Below, one piece after another: positions 9,331-19,803 of a stretch of DNA of 64,000 bases (position 1 is its first letter; every line of letters starts with the position of its first letter). A program made the position numbers and the translations under genes. The notes below the pieces were generated by a model. It was not told where the DNA came from and ran no database searches. It was given only the letters and a program-made list of their open reading frames with translations. Origin of the DNA: Cytophagales bacterium (lineage in GTDB: Bacteria > Bacteroidota > Bacteroidia > Cytophagales > Cyclobacteriaceae); contig JAKSDQ010000191.1 in assembly GCA_022360015.1 (NCBI GenBank), positions 1-64,000 on the forward strand, read 5' to 3'.

Positions 9331-11871
9331 TCACCGGGGTGCGCCATTTAACTTTACTTTGGTCTGCTCCTTCGGATTGTATTTTGGGATTTTTACATTC
9401 ACCGGCTTTACCTGCCAAATATCCCGGCAATACTGTCCGACTGTCCGGTCGCATGAAAACTTGCCGCTTCTTGCCACATTCAGAATAGACATTTTGGTCC
9501 ATTTTGAAGGATCACGATACACTTTATCCACTTCATCCTGACAAGCAATATATGACTGGTAATCTGCCATAAGCATATATTCATCATGATTAACCAGGGA
9601 GTCATAGACCGGCTTGAAAAGGTCGATGTTTTCAGGAGAGAAGTATCCCATACGAATCATATCCAGGGCTTTTTTAAGATCCGGATTGGTTTCATAGTAG
9701 TACTGAGGATCATAACTGTTCGATTTCAGGGCATGAACCTCGTCTGTTTTCAGGCCAAATAAGAAGAAATTATCCTCACCTACCTCTTCCCTGATTTCGA
9801 TGTTTGCACCATCCAGGGTGCCGATGGTTAGTCCGCCATTCATCGTAAATTTCATGTTCCCGGTACCGGATGCCTCTTTTCCGGCGGTTGAGATTTGTTC
9901 TGAAAGGTCAGCCGCAGGATAAACATGCTGACTGGTTTTTATATTGTAGTTGGGGAGAAAGATCACCTTGAGCCTGCCATTTAGGTCCGGATCATTGTTG
10001 ACAACTTCCGCCACGGAATTGATCAACTTGATAATCAGTTTGGCCATGAAATAACCTGTGGCCGCCTTGCCTCCGAAAATAAATGTCCGCGGAACGATGT
10101 CAATGTCCGGATTTTCCTTGATCCTGTTGTAGAGCGTAATAATGTGCAGCATCTTGAGGTGTTGCCGCTTGTACTCATGAATTCTTTTCACCAGGATGTC
10201 AAACATGGAATTCGGATTAATTTCCATACCTAAGTGCGTGGAGATATAATCGGCCAGATATTTTTTAACATTTTTTTTGCATTTTCTCCATTCTTTTTGA
10301 AAGGCAGGATCATCAGCATACTTTTCGAGTTTCTTCAGCTCATACAGATCCTTGATCCATTGGGTCCCGATTTTAGATGATATTAATGTGGCCAGGTTTT
10401 GATTATTGAGCACCAACCACCGCCTAGGCGTAACCCCGTTGGTTTTATTGCTGAATTTTTCAGGCCAAAGTTCATAAAAGTCTTTCAGGATCCCGGATTT
10501 CAACAATTCCGTATGCAGGGCGGCCACGCCGTTGATCGCTTTACTTCCAACACATGCCAAATTAGCCATGCGCACATATTTTCCACCACTTTCATCAATG
10601 ATAGACATCCTGCTGATTCTTTCTTCATCCCCTGGAAAAGTATTTCTGACAACTTTCAGGAAATGATGATTGATCTCCAGAATAATTTCAAGATGACGAG
10701 GGAGCATGCTTCCGAAGATGCTCATGGGCCACTTCTCCAGGGCTTCCGGTAACAAAGTATGATTGGTATAGTTGACCGATTGACCGGTAACCCTCCAGGC
10801 CGTATCCCAGTCCAGGTGGTAATCATCCAGCAAAATCCTCATCAGTTCTGCCACTGCCACTGCCGGGTGTGTATCGTTCAATTGGATGGTAAAACTTTCG
10901 TGAAAAGACTCCGGGGCATTTTTACCTTCCCGGCAGTGCATTCTCATCATGTCCTGTAGAGAGGCCGATGTAAAGAAATATTGCTGCTCGAGCCGCAATT
11001 CCTTGCCCCTGACCTGCTCATCGTTAGGGTACAGTACTTTGGAAATATTTTCTGAAGTCACCTTATTATTGACAGCGCCATAATAATCTCCGTTGTTGAA
11101 TCTTTGAAAATCAAAGGATTCGGATGCCTCGGCTTTCCATAAGCGCAATAGGGCCGAGGTATTGGTACCATAGCCAAGCACAGTGGTGTCATAGGGTACG
11201 GCGATTACCACATACTCGGGGATCCATTCGACACTGTATCTTCCATTTTGATCAAAATAAGCCCTGGTGTTTCCTCCATATTTAATAGATTGGGTTAATT
11301 CAATCTGTGCAATCTCCCAGGGGTTGCCATACTTTAACCATTTGTCAGTAATTTCTACCTGCCAGCCGTTCTTTATTTCCTGGTTAAACAACCCGAATTC
11401 ATACCGGATCCCATAACCAAACGCGGGAACGTCGAGCGTCGCCAATGAGTCGAGAAAGCAGGCGGCAAGTCGGCCCAGACCGCCATTACCGAGACCTGGC
11501 TCTTCTTCCTGTTCAATTAAATCATCTAAATTCAGCCCCAGCTCCTTTAATGCTTTATCAAAATTGTCATAAAGTCCGAGGTTAAGCAGGTTATTTGCCA
11601 GGTGTGGGCCCATCAAAAACTCTGCAGACAAGTAGGAAACCATTTTTGCCTTATGCTTAATGTATTCCCTGACCGAATGCAGTGTGCGGTGTAACATTCT
11701 GTCTCTCACCGAATACGCGAGGGCCATATAAAAGTCGTGCTGGCTGGCCAGTTGAGGTATTTTTCCCTGTAAATAATAGAGATTATCGAGGAAAGCCCTT
11801 TTAAGCGTTTCTTTTTCCGTGCCAGTACGGTCGTCTTCTATGATTATCTGATTATTATCTGAATTTTTCAT
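9331..11871 (-). CDS. glgP: Glycogen phosphorylase (GT35)
   Basis: An 846-residue cytosolic enzyme that releases glucose-1-phosphate from alpha-1,4-glucan with inorganic phosphate, using pyridoxal phosphate. The usual bacterial length is about 800-850. The PLP-site signature EASGTGNMKFTMNGG followed by IGTLDGANIEI lies near residues 660-690. Other family motifs are EPGLGNGGLGRLAACFLDS, NGVTPRRW, and HEYKRQ with FGGKAATGY. It stands alone, convergent with the T9SS gene, and has a palindromic repeat on each side (R1 downstream, R2 upstream). ATG 11871 is the first in-frame start and gives a normal N terminus. Confidence 0.96.
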   Translation of the reverse strand: MKNSDNNQIIIEDDRTGTEKETLKRAFLDNLYYLQGKIPQLASQHDFYMALAYSVRDRMLHRTLHSVREYIKHKAKMVSYLSAEFLMGPHLANNLLNLGLYDNFDKALKELGLNLDDLIEQEEEPGLGNGGLGRLAACFLDSLATLDVPAFGYGIRYEFGLFNQEIKNGWQVEITDKWLKYGNPWEIAQIELTQSIKYGGNTRAYFDQNGRYSVEWIPEYVVIAVPYDTTVLGYGTNTSALLRLWKAEASESFDFQRFNNGDYYGAVNNKVTSENISKVLYPNDEQVRGKELRLEQQYFFTSASLQDMMRMHCREGKNAPESFHESFTIQLNDTHPAVAVAELMRILLDDYHLDWDTAWRVTGQSVNYTNHTLLPEALEKWPMSIFGSMLPRHLEIILEINHHFLKVVRNTFPGDEERISRMSIIDESGGKYVRMANLACVGSKAINGVAALHTELLKSGILKDFYELWPEKFSNKTNGVTPRRWLVLNNQNLATLISSKIGTQWIKDLYELKKLEKYADDPAFQKEWRKCKKNVKKYLADYISTHLGMEINPNSMFDILVKRIHEYKRQHLKMLHIITLYNRIKENPDIDIVPRTFIFGGKAATGYFMAKLIIKLINSVAEVVNNDPDLNGRLKVIFLPNYNIKTSQHVYPAADLSEQISTAGKEASGTGNMKFTMNGGLTIGTLDGANIEIREEVGEDNFFLFGLKTDEVHALKSNSYDPQYYYETNPDLKKALDMIRMGYFSPENIDLFKPVYDSLVNHDEYMLMADYQSYIACQDEVDKVYRDPSKWTKMSILNVARSGKFSCDRTVGQYCRDIWQVKPVNVKIPKYNPKEQTKVKLNGAPR

Positions 11872-12561
11872 ATGGATGTTATCATTGAATTCACTGTAAG
11901 ACTAATCGAAATAGTCCCGGAATTGTTTCTCAATAATACCATTAATTTTCAAATACGCTGGTCACATAATCAAATGGTAAAATTAATATAATAAAAAAAT
12001 AACAGAAAATCGAGTTTTCCGAGCCAAAAAACACCCTCACATGGCGTAATTGGGACTTGGCTGTTTCTCAAAATTTCTGGCAAAAATCTTTGTGCCTTTG
12101 TGCCTTTGTGGTTTACCCTTTTTTCACCACGGAGGCACAGAGACACACAGGGACACAGAGATTTTTGCCTGTAAAATAAAAATACAGATACAGTCTTAGG
12201 TTGTACAACACCTCTGCCGGATGAAACACCCGAGATCACCAGTCATAGTATGGCTAAAACGAAAATAAATGCGGCACCTAATCATGAGTTTTGCAACAGC
12301 CACACCCGCTCGCGCTATAGGAAATTAGTTATTTTTATTTGATGAAAGACACAAAGGTATGGGGCCAAATGGAGGAATATGCCCACAGTTTTGTGTGCCC
12401 GTTGTGCAGGTAACGCTGGTGTTGGTTTTCATTAAGAAACCATTTATACGATGATTTCACAGTGATGATACAAATAATCCCCGATCAATTCCGAAAAGAT
12501 TTATAAAAAGTATGTTGTACGATCGCCTCACTGGATTTAACTTACGCCAAAATAACAAGTT
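11872..12561. other. Intergenic region with palindromic repeat R2
   Basis: Divergent space between glgP and the porin pair. It carries repeat R2 and, at about 12284-12312, a detached end-like piece (TTTTGCAACAGCCACACCCGC) resembling the right end of R1. A partial AGTCATAGTATGGCT palindrome-like piece lies at about 12241. No gene is seen. Confidence 0.55.
12052..12215. repeat. Palindromic intergenic repeat, copy R2
   Basis: The left half reads GGCAAAAATCTTTGTGCCTTTGTGCC and the right half CACCACGGAGGCACAGAGACACAC, separated by GGTTTACCCTTTTTT. The right outer part (TTTACAG... reversed, ending GTTGTACAACACC) matches the left outer part of R3, while the left outer part resembles that of R1. At least two end types therefore exist in the family. 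Confidence 0.75.
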
Positions 12562-13893
12562 GTGGCTAGAAAACTTTTATTGTGTTTTTTTCTATTTGGG
12601 AACATGGCGCTGCCAGGATATTCGCAGCAAACAGGTCCTTTTGGAAATAAACCCCTGAGATGGCATCTCAACCAGGATAGCACACGCTGGCTGGCACTAC
12701 ATACTTACGTGCAACTTTGGGCAAGAATCAACAGTAACAACCCGGGTACCCGGATTTTTGATAATGTCGAAAAAACAACGACCGATATTTCTATCCGGCG
12801 GTTCAGGCTGGGGTTACAAGGCCAGCTTACGGAAAACCTGTTTGTCTACACGCAGCTTGGAATCAATAACCTGAATTACCTATCACCACGGGGTACTTCG
12901 GCAGATCTGCTGGATGCTTATGCCGAATACCGGTTTTCAAACGCACTGGAGATTGGCGGCGGCAAGACCGCATGGAGTGGACTGTCAAGGTATTCAGCAC
13001 CCAATACTTCTAAACTTCTTTCGTATGATCTGATTTTTCTTGCCTTGCCAACCAATGACGAAACAGATGACCTGATCCGAAAATTAAGTCTGTATGCCAA
13101 AGGGAAGCTCGGCAGGCTGGATTACAGGCTCATCATGTCTAAACCATTTTCCGTCCAAAACAGTCCGGATTTTGATCCGGTTCCCGAAGAAAACATCGCC
13201 AAATTTGCCGATAATGCGTCAGGCAGGCTGTATTCAGGGTATTTGAAATGGGAGTTGGATGGTAGTGAAAGTAATAAAATCCCTTTTTCGGACGGGAGTT
13301 ATCACGGTGGGAAATCTATCATGAATATTGGGATAGGCCTGGAATTTCAACCCGATGCCTTGTGGCATCTCCAAAACGGGGATACCACCTTCAACGACAT
13401 GCTCTTATGGGCTGTGGATTTCTTTCTGGACAAACCTGTTAATAAAGGAAAAAAAACGACGATTACTTTGTATGCGGGCTACTTTAATTACGATTTTGGC
13501 CCCAATTACACCAAAAATATCGGCGTCAACAACCCTGCTAACGCCATTGACCCGGCGGTAGCTTCTTTGAACGGTCCCGGTAATGCTTTTCCCGCGGTGG
13601 GTACCGGTGAGTCGTTTTTCACACAGGCCGGATATTTGTTGCCTCCGATGGACCCATCCGGTAAAATGGGCCGCTTGCAGCCGTATTTTTCGTTCCAGTA
13701 TTCTGATTTTGAGAGATTAGATGATCCGATGGTCTATTATGACATGGGTATTAACTGGCTGTTTCACAGGCACCTCTCCAAGCTATCCCTCAATTTCCAA
13801 AGCAGGCCCGTGTACAGGGTGACTCAGGACAGGACGGAAGTCGATACGCGAAAATTGATGTTGGTCTTACAATATATCATCAGGCTGGAATGA
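12562..13893 (+). CDS. Outer-membrane porin, copy 1
   Basis: A 443-residue beta-barrel protein with a signal peptide (residues 1-21, ending LPGYSQ). Features include alternating hydrophobic strands, RRFRLGLQGQLTENLFVYTQ and a C-terminal strand LMLVLQYIIRLE. It resembles phosphate-selective porin O/P-like proteins of Bacteroidota. The start used is GTG 12562; a later ATG at 12604 would remove most of the signal peptide. The stop overlaps the next start as ATGA (13890-13893), so the two are probably co-translated. Substrate is unknown. Proximity to fumarate reductase hints at organic acid or anion uptake, but that is weak. Confidence 0.8.
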   Translation: MARKLLLCFFLFGNMALPGYSQQTGPFGNKPLRWHLNQDSTRWLALHTYVQLWARINSNNPGTRIFDNVEKTTTDISIRRFRLGLQGQLTENLFVYTQLGINNLNYLSPRGTSADLLDAYAEYRFSNALEIGGGKTAWSGLSRYSAPNTSKLLSYDLIFLALPTNDETDDLIRKLSLYAKGKLGRLDYRLIMSKPFSVQNSPDFDPVPEENIAKFADNASGRLYSGYLKWELDGSESNKIPFSDGSYHGGKSIMNIGIGLEFQPDALWHLQNGDTTFNDMLLWAVDFFLDKPVNKGKKTTITLYAGYFNYDFGPNYTKNIGVNNPANAIDPAVASLNGPGNAFPAVGTGESFFTQAGYLLPPMDPSGKMGRLQPYFSFQYSDFERLDDPMVYYDMGINWLFHRHLSKLSLNFQSRPVYRVTQDRTEVDTRKLMLVLQYIIRLE

Positions 13894-15233
13894 AAAGATC
13901 ACTGACAACTGTTCAATTGCTCGTATTTTTACTGCTGCTGGAAGGGGTAGGAGCATCTATGTTACGTGCTCAGAATTCCGTGACCAATAAACCCCTTATA
14001 ATTCACCTCAATGAGAAAAAAACACGTTGGATCAGGTTTAGCAGCTACATTCAGCTATGGTCAAGGATTAATCAGAACAACCCGGGAACCACAGTTTTTG
14101 GCGAACCGCAAAGTGTCACTTCCGATATTTCCGTCAGGAGATTCCGTTTTGGTCTGCAGGGACAGCCCACAGACAGGCTGTATCTGTATTTTTTGCTAGG
14201 TGTAAACAATCTGAACTATCTTTCTCCACGTGGTACCTCGCTGGACCTGCTGGATGCCTATGCCGAATATAGTTTCGGCAAACATTTGTCTGTTGGCGGG
14301 GGCAAGTCGGCCTGGGCGGGACTTTCAAGATATACTTCTCCCAGCAGTTCCAAACACATGAGCTACGATTTACCCTTTGTAGCCCTGCCTACCCTGGATG
14401 CTACCGATGACCTCATCAGGAAATTAAGCCTGCATACCAAAGGAAAAATCGGACGGATCGACTACCGGTTTGTTTTAACGAAGCCGTTTTCCGTTCAAAA
14501 CAGCCGGTCTTTTAATCCTGAGCCGTTGGAAGGTATTTCAGGCTTCACAGATACCCGCTCATCTGCGCAATATGCCGGATATTTAAAATATGAGTTTTGG
14601 GAACGGGAAAGCAACAAAACATCTTATCAGGTGGGTACCTATCACGGTTCTAAAAAGGTGTTGAACCTTGGAATCGGCTTTAACTTTCAAAGCGATGCCC
14701 TCTGGTCTCGCAGACAGGGTGATACGGTATTTCATGACATGCACCTGACAGCGGTTGATTTTTTTATGGATCTTCCCCTGAATAGCTCAAAAAAAACTGC
14801 CATGACGCTGTATGCCGCTTTTTTCAGGTATGATTTTGGCCCTGACTATATCCGCCAGATCGGCGCCAACAATCCCGCTAACGGTGTAAATACAGGCCTT
14901 GGTTCTTTTAATGGGCGTGGCAATACTTTCCCCATTTCCGGCACTGGAAATTCTGGCCTCTTCCAAGCTGGCTATCTGCTACCACCGGTAGGCAAATCGA
15001 ATGACCGGGGACAATTGCAACCTTATGCTACCTTTCAGTTATCCGGTCTCGAACGGCTGGCCGATCCCATGATTTACTATGATTTAGGAATCAATTGGCT
15101 ATTTCAGGGCCACACTTCCAGGCTGACTTTGAATTTTCAGAACCGGCCCGTATTCGATGACCGCAGCGATGGACTCAGGGTAGAAGACCGCAGGCTTATG
15201 GTAGTGATGCAGTACCAAGTGAGGATCGAATGA
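13890..15233 (+). CDS. Outer-membrane porin, copy 2
   Basis: A 447-residue paralog of the preceding porin, sharing long stretches such as NNLNYLSPRGTS, LLDAYAEY, DDLIRKLSLH and KPFSVQNS. It has a signal peptide (residues 1-27, ending MLRAQ) and a terminal beta-strand LMVVMQYQVRIE. The ATG overlaps the stop of copy 1. The pair probably arose by tandem duplication and may form hetero-oligomers or have split substrate ranges (inference). It is convergent with the fumarate reductase operon, only 23 bp from its last gene. Confidence 0.8.
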   Translation: MKRSLTTVQLLVFLLLLEGVGASMLRAQNSVTNKPLIIHLNEKKTRWIRFSSYIQLWSRINQNNPGTTVFGEPQSVTSDISVRRFRFGLQGQPTDRLYLYFLLGVNNLNYLSPRGTSLDLLDAYAEYSFGKHLSVGGGKSAWAGLSRYTSPSSSKHMSYDLPFVALPTLDATDDLIRKLSLHTKGKIGRIDYRFVLTKPFSVQNSRSFNPEPLEGISGFTDTRSSAQYAGYLKYEFWERESNKTSYQVGTYHGSKKVLNLGIGFNFQSDALWSRRQGDTVFHDMHLTAVDFFMDLPLNSSKKTAMTLYAAFFRYDFGPDYIRQIGANNPANGVNTGLGSFNGRGNTFPISGTGNSGLFQAGYLLPPVGKSNDRGQLQPYATFQLSGLERLADPMIYYDLGINWLFQGHTSRLTLNFQNRPVFDDRSDGLRVEDRRLMVVMQYQVRIE

Positions 15234-15256
15234 GATTTAAGTAGCCGACTTTCTTT

Positions 15257-16000
15257 TTATTTTAAAAGCCTGGCTCTGTTGTATTCCCAATTCATACGGT
15301 CGATATTAGCCACAGATATTTCCTGCGGACATTCTACCTGGCAGGCATGCGTATTGGAGCAGTGGCCGAAACCTTCTTGGTCCATCTGTGTTACCATGTT
15401 CACCACCCGTTGTTTGGCCTCTGGTTTTCCTTGCGGCAATTTTGCCAGGTGGGCAATTTTTGCCGCGGTAAACAGTGCGGCACTGCCGTTTTTACAGGTA
15501 GCCACACAGGCACCACAACCGATACAGGCGGCCGAATCAAATGCTGATTCTGCTTCGGCATGCGTGATTGGAGTAGTGTTGGCTTCGGGCGCATCCCCTA
15601 CTGAGGTAGATATAAAGCCACCGGCCTGTAGAATGCGATCCATAGAAGACCGGTCTACCTTCAGATCCCTGATAACCTGGAAGGCCCCTCCGCGAAAAGG
15701 TTCGATATATATAGTGTCACCGTCTGCAAAACTCCTCATATGCAATTGACAGGTAGTTGTACCAGCCAGTGGACCATGTGCCCGGCCATTGATAAATAAC
15801 CCGCAAGTGCCACAGATACCTTCACGGCAATCATGGTCAAACTCTACAGGCATCTCATCTTTTGTAATTAATTTTTCATTCAGGTAATCGAGCATTTCCA
15901 GAAAAGACATGTCCTCTTCCACACCGTTCAGCTCATAGTCTACCAGTTTGCCATCGGCATCCGGGTTTAATTGTCTCCAGATTTTCAAATATAATTTCAT
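15257..16000 (-). CDS. frdB: Fumarate reductase/succinate dehydrogenase iron-sulfur subunit
   Basis: A 247-residue subunit that carries electrons between the flavoprotein and the quinone-reactive cytochrome b. The [2Fe-2S] ligands lie in CREGICGTCGLFINGR followed by CQ. The [4Fe-4S] and [3Fe-4S] ligands lie in CIGCGACVATCKNG and CSNTHACQVECP. Length is normal for the non-classical Bacteroidota/epsilonproteobacteria-type enzyme. It is the last gene of the operon cytochrome b - flavoprotein - iron-sulfur, 6 bp after the flavoprotein gene. Whether the complex runs mainly as succinate dehydrogenase or fumarate reductase cannot be read from sequence. Confidence 0.95.
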   Translation of the reverse strand: MKLYLKIWRQLNPDADGKLVDYELNGVEEDMSFLEMLDYLNEKLITKDEMPVEFDHDCREGICGTCGLFINGRAHGPLAGTTTCQLHMRSFADGDTIYIEPFRGGAFQVIRDLKVDRSSMDRILQAGGFISTSVGDAPEANTTPITHAEAESAFDSAACIGCGACVATCKNGSAALFTAAKIAHLAKLPQGKPEAKQRVVNMVTQMDQEGFGHCSNTHACQVECPQEISVANIDRMNWEYNRARLLK

Positions 16001-16006
16001 GCTTAA

Positions 16007-17938
16007 TTATTTATAATCCCTGGAAATAAGTTTCACATCTTCAAAGTTAAGGTGTTCCTTATGCAGCGTCGGTGCCCGACCGTCACCGTTATAACCCCAA
16101 CAGGAAATAAAGGCAAAGTTTTCATCATCCCGTAGCGCTTCTCCCTCTTCTGTCCGATATTCCTCTCTGAAGTGGGCCCCGCAGGATTCATGCCTGGTCA
16201 GGGCATCATGACACATAAGCTCACCCAGTTCAAGATAGTCTGCCACCCTGCCTGCTTTCTCCAGTTCCGAATTGACTTCAGCAGGGGTTCCCGGTACCTT
16301 CAAATCTTCCCGGAACGACTTTCTTAAAGACTGTATTGCCTCGATAGCCGTTTTCAGGCCTTTTTCACTTCTGGACACCCCGCAATAATCCCAAAGCAGT
16401 TTTCCCAGCTTTTTGTGATAGTAATCTGCTGTTTTGCTGCCATTGATGCCGGTTAGCCGGTTCAACATGTCTGTGGCCGCCTTTTCTGCTTCGGCAAAAG
16501 CCGGATGGCCGGTATCGATGCTACCGGTTTTGATATCGTCGGCCAGGTAGTTGCCAATGGTGTACGGGATAATGAAATATCCGTCCACACATGCCTGTAA
16601 CAAGGAGTTAGCGCCCAGCCGGTTGGCCCCGTGATCGGAAAAATTACACTCCCCCAATGCGTAAAGGCCGGGAATGGTAGTGCCCAATTCATAATCCACC
16701 CACAGGCCACCCATTGAAAAGTGGGCGGCGGGACTGATTTTCATAGGTTCGAGATAAGCGTTTACACCGGTGATCTTTTCATACATGCGGAAAAGGTTAC
16801 CATAGCGTTGCTTTATGACATCCATGCCATATTCTTTGATGGCATCCTTAAAATCCAGGTAGACGGCATTCTTGAGTGGTCCCACGCCATTTCCTGCGTC
16901 AATTCTTTCTTTGGCAGCCCTCGATGAAATATCCCGGGGTGCCAGGTTGCCGAATGAAGGATATTTTCGTTCAAGGTAGTAATCCCGGTCTTCTTCCGGA
17001 ATATCATTCGGTTGCCGCTCTTCCCCGGCTTTTTTAGGTACCCAGATTCTACCGTCATTCCTCAGGGATTCTGACATTAACGTAAGTTTGGATTGGTGTT
17101 CGCCTGACTGCGGGAGGCTGGTAGGATGTATTTGCGTCCAACTGGGGCTGGCCATATAGGCCCCCTTTTTATGTGCCCGCCAGATCGCAGAGCCATTGCA
17201 ACCCATAGCCAGGGTTGATAGATAAAATATTTTTCCAAATCCACCCGTAGCCAACACAACAGCATGGGCGCCATGTCTCTCAATCTCCCCGGTTTCGAGG
17301 TTGCGGGTTATGATTCCCCGGGCTTTTCCATCAATTACTACCAATTCAAGCATTTCATGCCTGGGATAAAGTTTCACCTTCCCCAAATTTACCTGCCTTA
17401 TCAATGAAGCATAAGCACCCATCAGCAATTGCTGGCCGGTTTGACCTCTGGCGTAAAATGTCCTTCTCACCTGTACTCCTCCAAAAGACCGGTTGGCCAG
17501 GTATCCGCCGTACTCCCTTCCAAAAGGAACCCCCTGGGCCACTGCCTGGTCAATCAGGTTGGCTGAACATTCAGCCAGGCGATACACATTAGCCTCCCTG
17601 GCTCTGAAATCCCCACCTTTTATGGTATCATAAAACATCCTGTAGATGCTGTCACCATCATTTTGATAGTTTTTGGCAGCATTTACACCGCCTTGAGCCG
17701 CTACCGAATGAGCCCGCCGCGCCGAGTCCTGGAAACAGAAAGATTTGACATGATAACCTCCTTCTGCAAAAGAAGCCGCGGCCGCACTCCCGGCAAGTCC
17801 CGTGCCTACCACAATGATATCCAGCTTTTTTTTATTGTTAAAGCTCACCAATCGGCAGGTAGCCTTATACCTGCTCCATTTCTCAGCTAAAGGCCCCGCA
17901 GGAATTTTAGCGTCCATTTCTTTTTGTCGTGTTGCCAT
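16007..17938 (-). CDS. frdA: Fumarate reductase/succinate dehydrogenase flavoprotein subunit
   Basis: A 643-residue catalytic subunit with covalent FAD that interconverts fumarate and succinate. The N-terminal dinucleotide fold is [20 protein letters not shown]. The FAD-attachment region [16 protein letters not shown] follows, and the substrate site HPTSLPQSG lies further on. The frame is open back to 18142, but I chose ATG 17938 ([13 protein letters not shown]): upstream residues overlap the cytochrome gene out of frame, and this start gives an ATGA overlap with its stop. Length matches the Bacteroides-type FrdA (about 640). Confidence 0.95.
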   Translation of the reverse strand: MATRQKEMDAKIPAGPLAEKWSRYKATCRLVSFNNKKKLDIIVVGTGLAGSAAAASFAEGGYHVKSFCFQDSARRAHSVAAQGGVNAAKNYQNDGDSIYRMFYDTIKGGDFRAREANVYRLAECSANLIDQAVAQGVPFGREYGGYLANRSFGGVQVRRTFYARGQTGQQLLMGAYASLIRQVNLGKVKLYPRHEMLELVVIDGKARGIITRNLETGEIERHGAHAVVLATGGFGKIFYLSTLAMGCNGSAIWRAHKKGAYMASPSWTQIHPTSLPQSGEHQSKLTLMSESLRNDGRIWVPKKAGEERQPNDIPEEDRDYYLERKYPSFGNLAPRDISSRAAKERIDAGNGVGPLKNAVYLDFKDAIKEYGMDVIKQRYGNLFRMYEKITGVNAYLEPMKISPAAHFSMGGLWVDYELGTTIPGLYALGECNFSDHGANRLGANSLLQACVDGYFIIPYTIGNYLADDIKTGSIDTGHPAFAEAEKAATDMLNRLTGINGSKTADYYHKKLGKLLWDYCGVSRSEKGLKTAIEAIQSLRKSFREDLKVPGTPAEVNSELEKAGRVADYLELGELMCHDALTRHESCGAHFREEYRTEEGEALRDDENFAFISCWGYNGDGRAPTLHKEHLNFEDVKLISRDYK

Positions 17939-18600
17939 CAGGTATGATAATTCAGATAAACAAAAACAGGAATAATAATAAATCCTGTGGTAATGATTAA
18001 GGTAAAGCCAATGCCCAGGTAATACAATCCCCGGGAAAGCTTTGACGGATACACGCCCAGGGTTTTGAAAGCGCTGTAGAACCCATGCAGCAGATGATAT
18101 CCCAGTGCCATAAAAGCGACGATATTCAATATGACATACCACAACCTGCCATATGCACTCACAACAATTGAAAACAGGTCTTTGTTACCTTCATCATCCA
18201 ACGGTAAGGTGCCAAAGGAGTACTGATACCAAAAATCTTTCAGATGGATGACCAGAAAAATCAGAATGATACTTCCCAGCAACCCCATATTCCTGGAAGA
18301 CCAACTGCTCACCACTTTTCTCCGGTCATAGGCGTAAGCTGAACCGCTGGCTTTCCGGTTTTTTATCGTAATGATCAGTGCATAAATGCTATGCAGTACA
18401 ATGGATAAAAAAAGGAGCCATGAAATAACTTTTATAAAATAATTACCTGAAAGGATCCTGGAATAAAGGTTAAACTGTATCACGGCCGTTTCCTTTGGAA
18501 GCAACAGTTGCAGGTTGCCGGCCAGATGAACCACCAGGAACAGGCAAAGGAAAAGCCCGGTCAGGGCCATCAGATTTTTACGGAATAAGGTAGAGGTCAT
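17938..18600 (-). CDS. frdC: Fumarate reductase/succinate dehydrogenase cytochrome b subunit
   Basis: A 220-residue integral membrane subunit with about five spans, of the cytochrome b558 family. It anchors the complex and passes electrons to or from menaquinone through haem b. Conserved His residues lie in spans such as [38 protein letters not shown] and [10 protein letters not shown]. The frame is open to 18687; ATG 18600 ([15 protein letters not shown]) is preferred because it places the first span normally and follows AAGGTAAA. It is the first gene of the operon and its stop overlaps the flavoprotein start. Confidence 0.92.
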   Translation of the reverse strand: MTSTLFRKNLMALTGLFLCLFLVVHLAGNLQLLLPKETAVIQFNLYSRILSGNYFIKVISWLLFLSIVLHSIYALIITIKNRKASGSAYAYDRRKVVSSWSSRNMGLLGSIILIFLVIHLKDFWYQYSFGTLPLDDEGNKDLFSIVVSAYGRLWYVILNIVAFMALGYHLLHGFYSAFKTLGVYPSKLSRGLYYLGIGFTLIITTGFIIIPVFVYLNYHT

Positions 18601-19012
18601 TTTACCTTGCAAACGCTTTAGTGGGTATCGGTTAATACGGAGGTGAAAAATAAATAAAATAACAATGACAGAAAACAATACCCTCAAAAATATGTCTGTT
18701 AAATTGAAGGCTTTTTTACTTTACGATTTGATTATATCGAAATGCCCGCACGCCACACACCGACCTTACCATCGGTATCTGCTATTGGGTACCACATTTC
18801 AAGCCATGGCTACCTGTAGTGATATCGCCGATCACTTCAGCATATTGAACGCTTGATTATCTCCGCAAAATATTATACCTTCCTCCCGAAGGTGGTCAAT
18901 GGCGTTTCAGTATCTGCTTCCTGCCCGGTTCCATTGATTTTTCGTTCACGCCAGGATTTAAAACCCTGAAGAATTGCATACTTTTGCAGTAAAAAAGAAA
19001 ATAAACGAAATT
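18601..19012. other. Divergent intergenic region, fumarate reductase operon / stress protein
   Basis: It should contain both promoters. A 63-codon frame (18665-18856) has no recognisable features. The only signal picked out is the -7 box near 18979. Confidence 0.5.
18979..18986 (+). promoter_or_regulatory. Candidate -7 box (TACTTTTG) of the first usp gene
   Basis: TACTTTTG matches TAnnTTTG and lies 27 nt before the chosen ATG at 19013. No convincing TTG is found at the -33 position. Confidence 0.4.
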
Positions 19013-19801
19013 ATGAGTAAAATCGACAAAATACTTGTCCCAACCGATTTTTCCAGTGCAGCAGAAAGTGCTGTTACCTATGCTAATAATTTTACAGAGG
19101 GGGATGGATCAATTGAGATTACCTTATTATATATCTCCGAATCCCCGCTGGATGAAGAGGATCAAAGCGCATTGGAGGTAAAACTTCATGCATTAAAGGA
19201 TAGATTTCTGCCGGCCCTGAAGTCTTCCTGTCAATGTGTTGTGAGGTCAGGGTCCCTGACGGAAACGATATTAACCATGCAGAAAGAAACCGGGGCCGAT
19301 CTGATTATCATGGGTACAAAAGGCGCCTCGGAAGAAGGAGAACCTGCCATCTCCAGGACTTCTGAACTGGTTTTGGAAGCTGATTGTGCTGTGCTGGTAG
19401 TTCCTGAAAACACCGACACTTTTACCGTGCAGAATATTGCACTTGCCTTGGGAAAAAATGAAATAGATGACTCATTTGCCCTGGGAACCCTGCACGATGT
19501 TGCCAGGAAATTTGGTGCGAAAGTGCATATACTTACCATTAATAATGAGGAAGGAGCGATGGTGACAGAAGATAAAAATGAAAGTATTCTGGAATATTAT
19601 CTTGAAACCCTGCATTATCATCATGTATTCCCTAAAAATACCGACATAGAAAAAGGGATTTTTGATTATGTAAGGGAAAAAAACATCGACATGCTGGCGA
19701 TCTTACCACGTAATCATGCCAAAAAAAGTAAACCTTCGGAAGGGCGATTAACAAGGCTGTTGACGCTGCATACTGAGGTGCCGCTTTTGACAATAGATTA
19801 A
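19013..19801 (+). CDS. Universal stress protein, tandem Usp domains
   Basis: A 262-residue cytosolic protein. The first Usp domain (about 1-140) opens MSKIDKILVPTDFSSAAESA and contains LIIMGTKGASEEGEP, close to the nucleotide-binding G-2x-G-9x-G region. The second half is a more degenerate Usp fold ending LLTLHTEVPLLTID. The frame opens at 18974, but ATG 19013 is chosen because Usp proteins start directly at the first strand. Bacteroidota commonly carry such doubled Usp proteins; the role is stress or energy-state adaptation, with no defined partner here. A second usp gene follows after a decayed GH3 relic. Confidence 0.88.
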   Translation: MSKIDKILVPTDFSSAAESAVTYANNFTEGDGSIEITLLYISESPLDEEDQSALEVKLHALKDRFLPALKSSCQCVVRSGSLTETILTMQKETGADLIIMGTKGASEEGEPAISRTSELVLEADCAVLVVPENTDTFTVQNIALALGKNEIDDSFALGTLHDVARKFGAKVHILTINNEEGAMVTEDKNESILEYYLETLHYHHVFPKNTDIEKGIFDYVREKNIDMLAILPRNHAKKSKPSEGRLTRLLTLHTEVPLLTID

Positions 19802-19803
19802 AT

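Noticed and set aside
17939-18142. 68-residue extension of the fumarate reductase flavoprotein
   Set aside because: It is the cytochrome b gene read in another frame; ATG 17938 gives the usual protein and an ATGA overlap.
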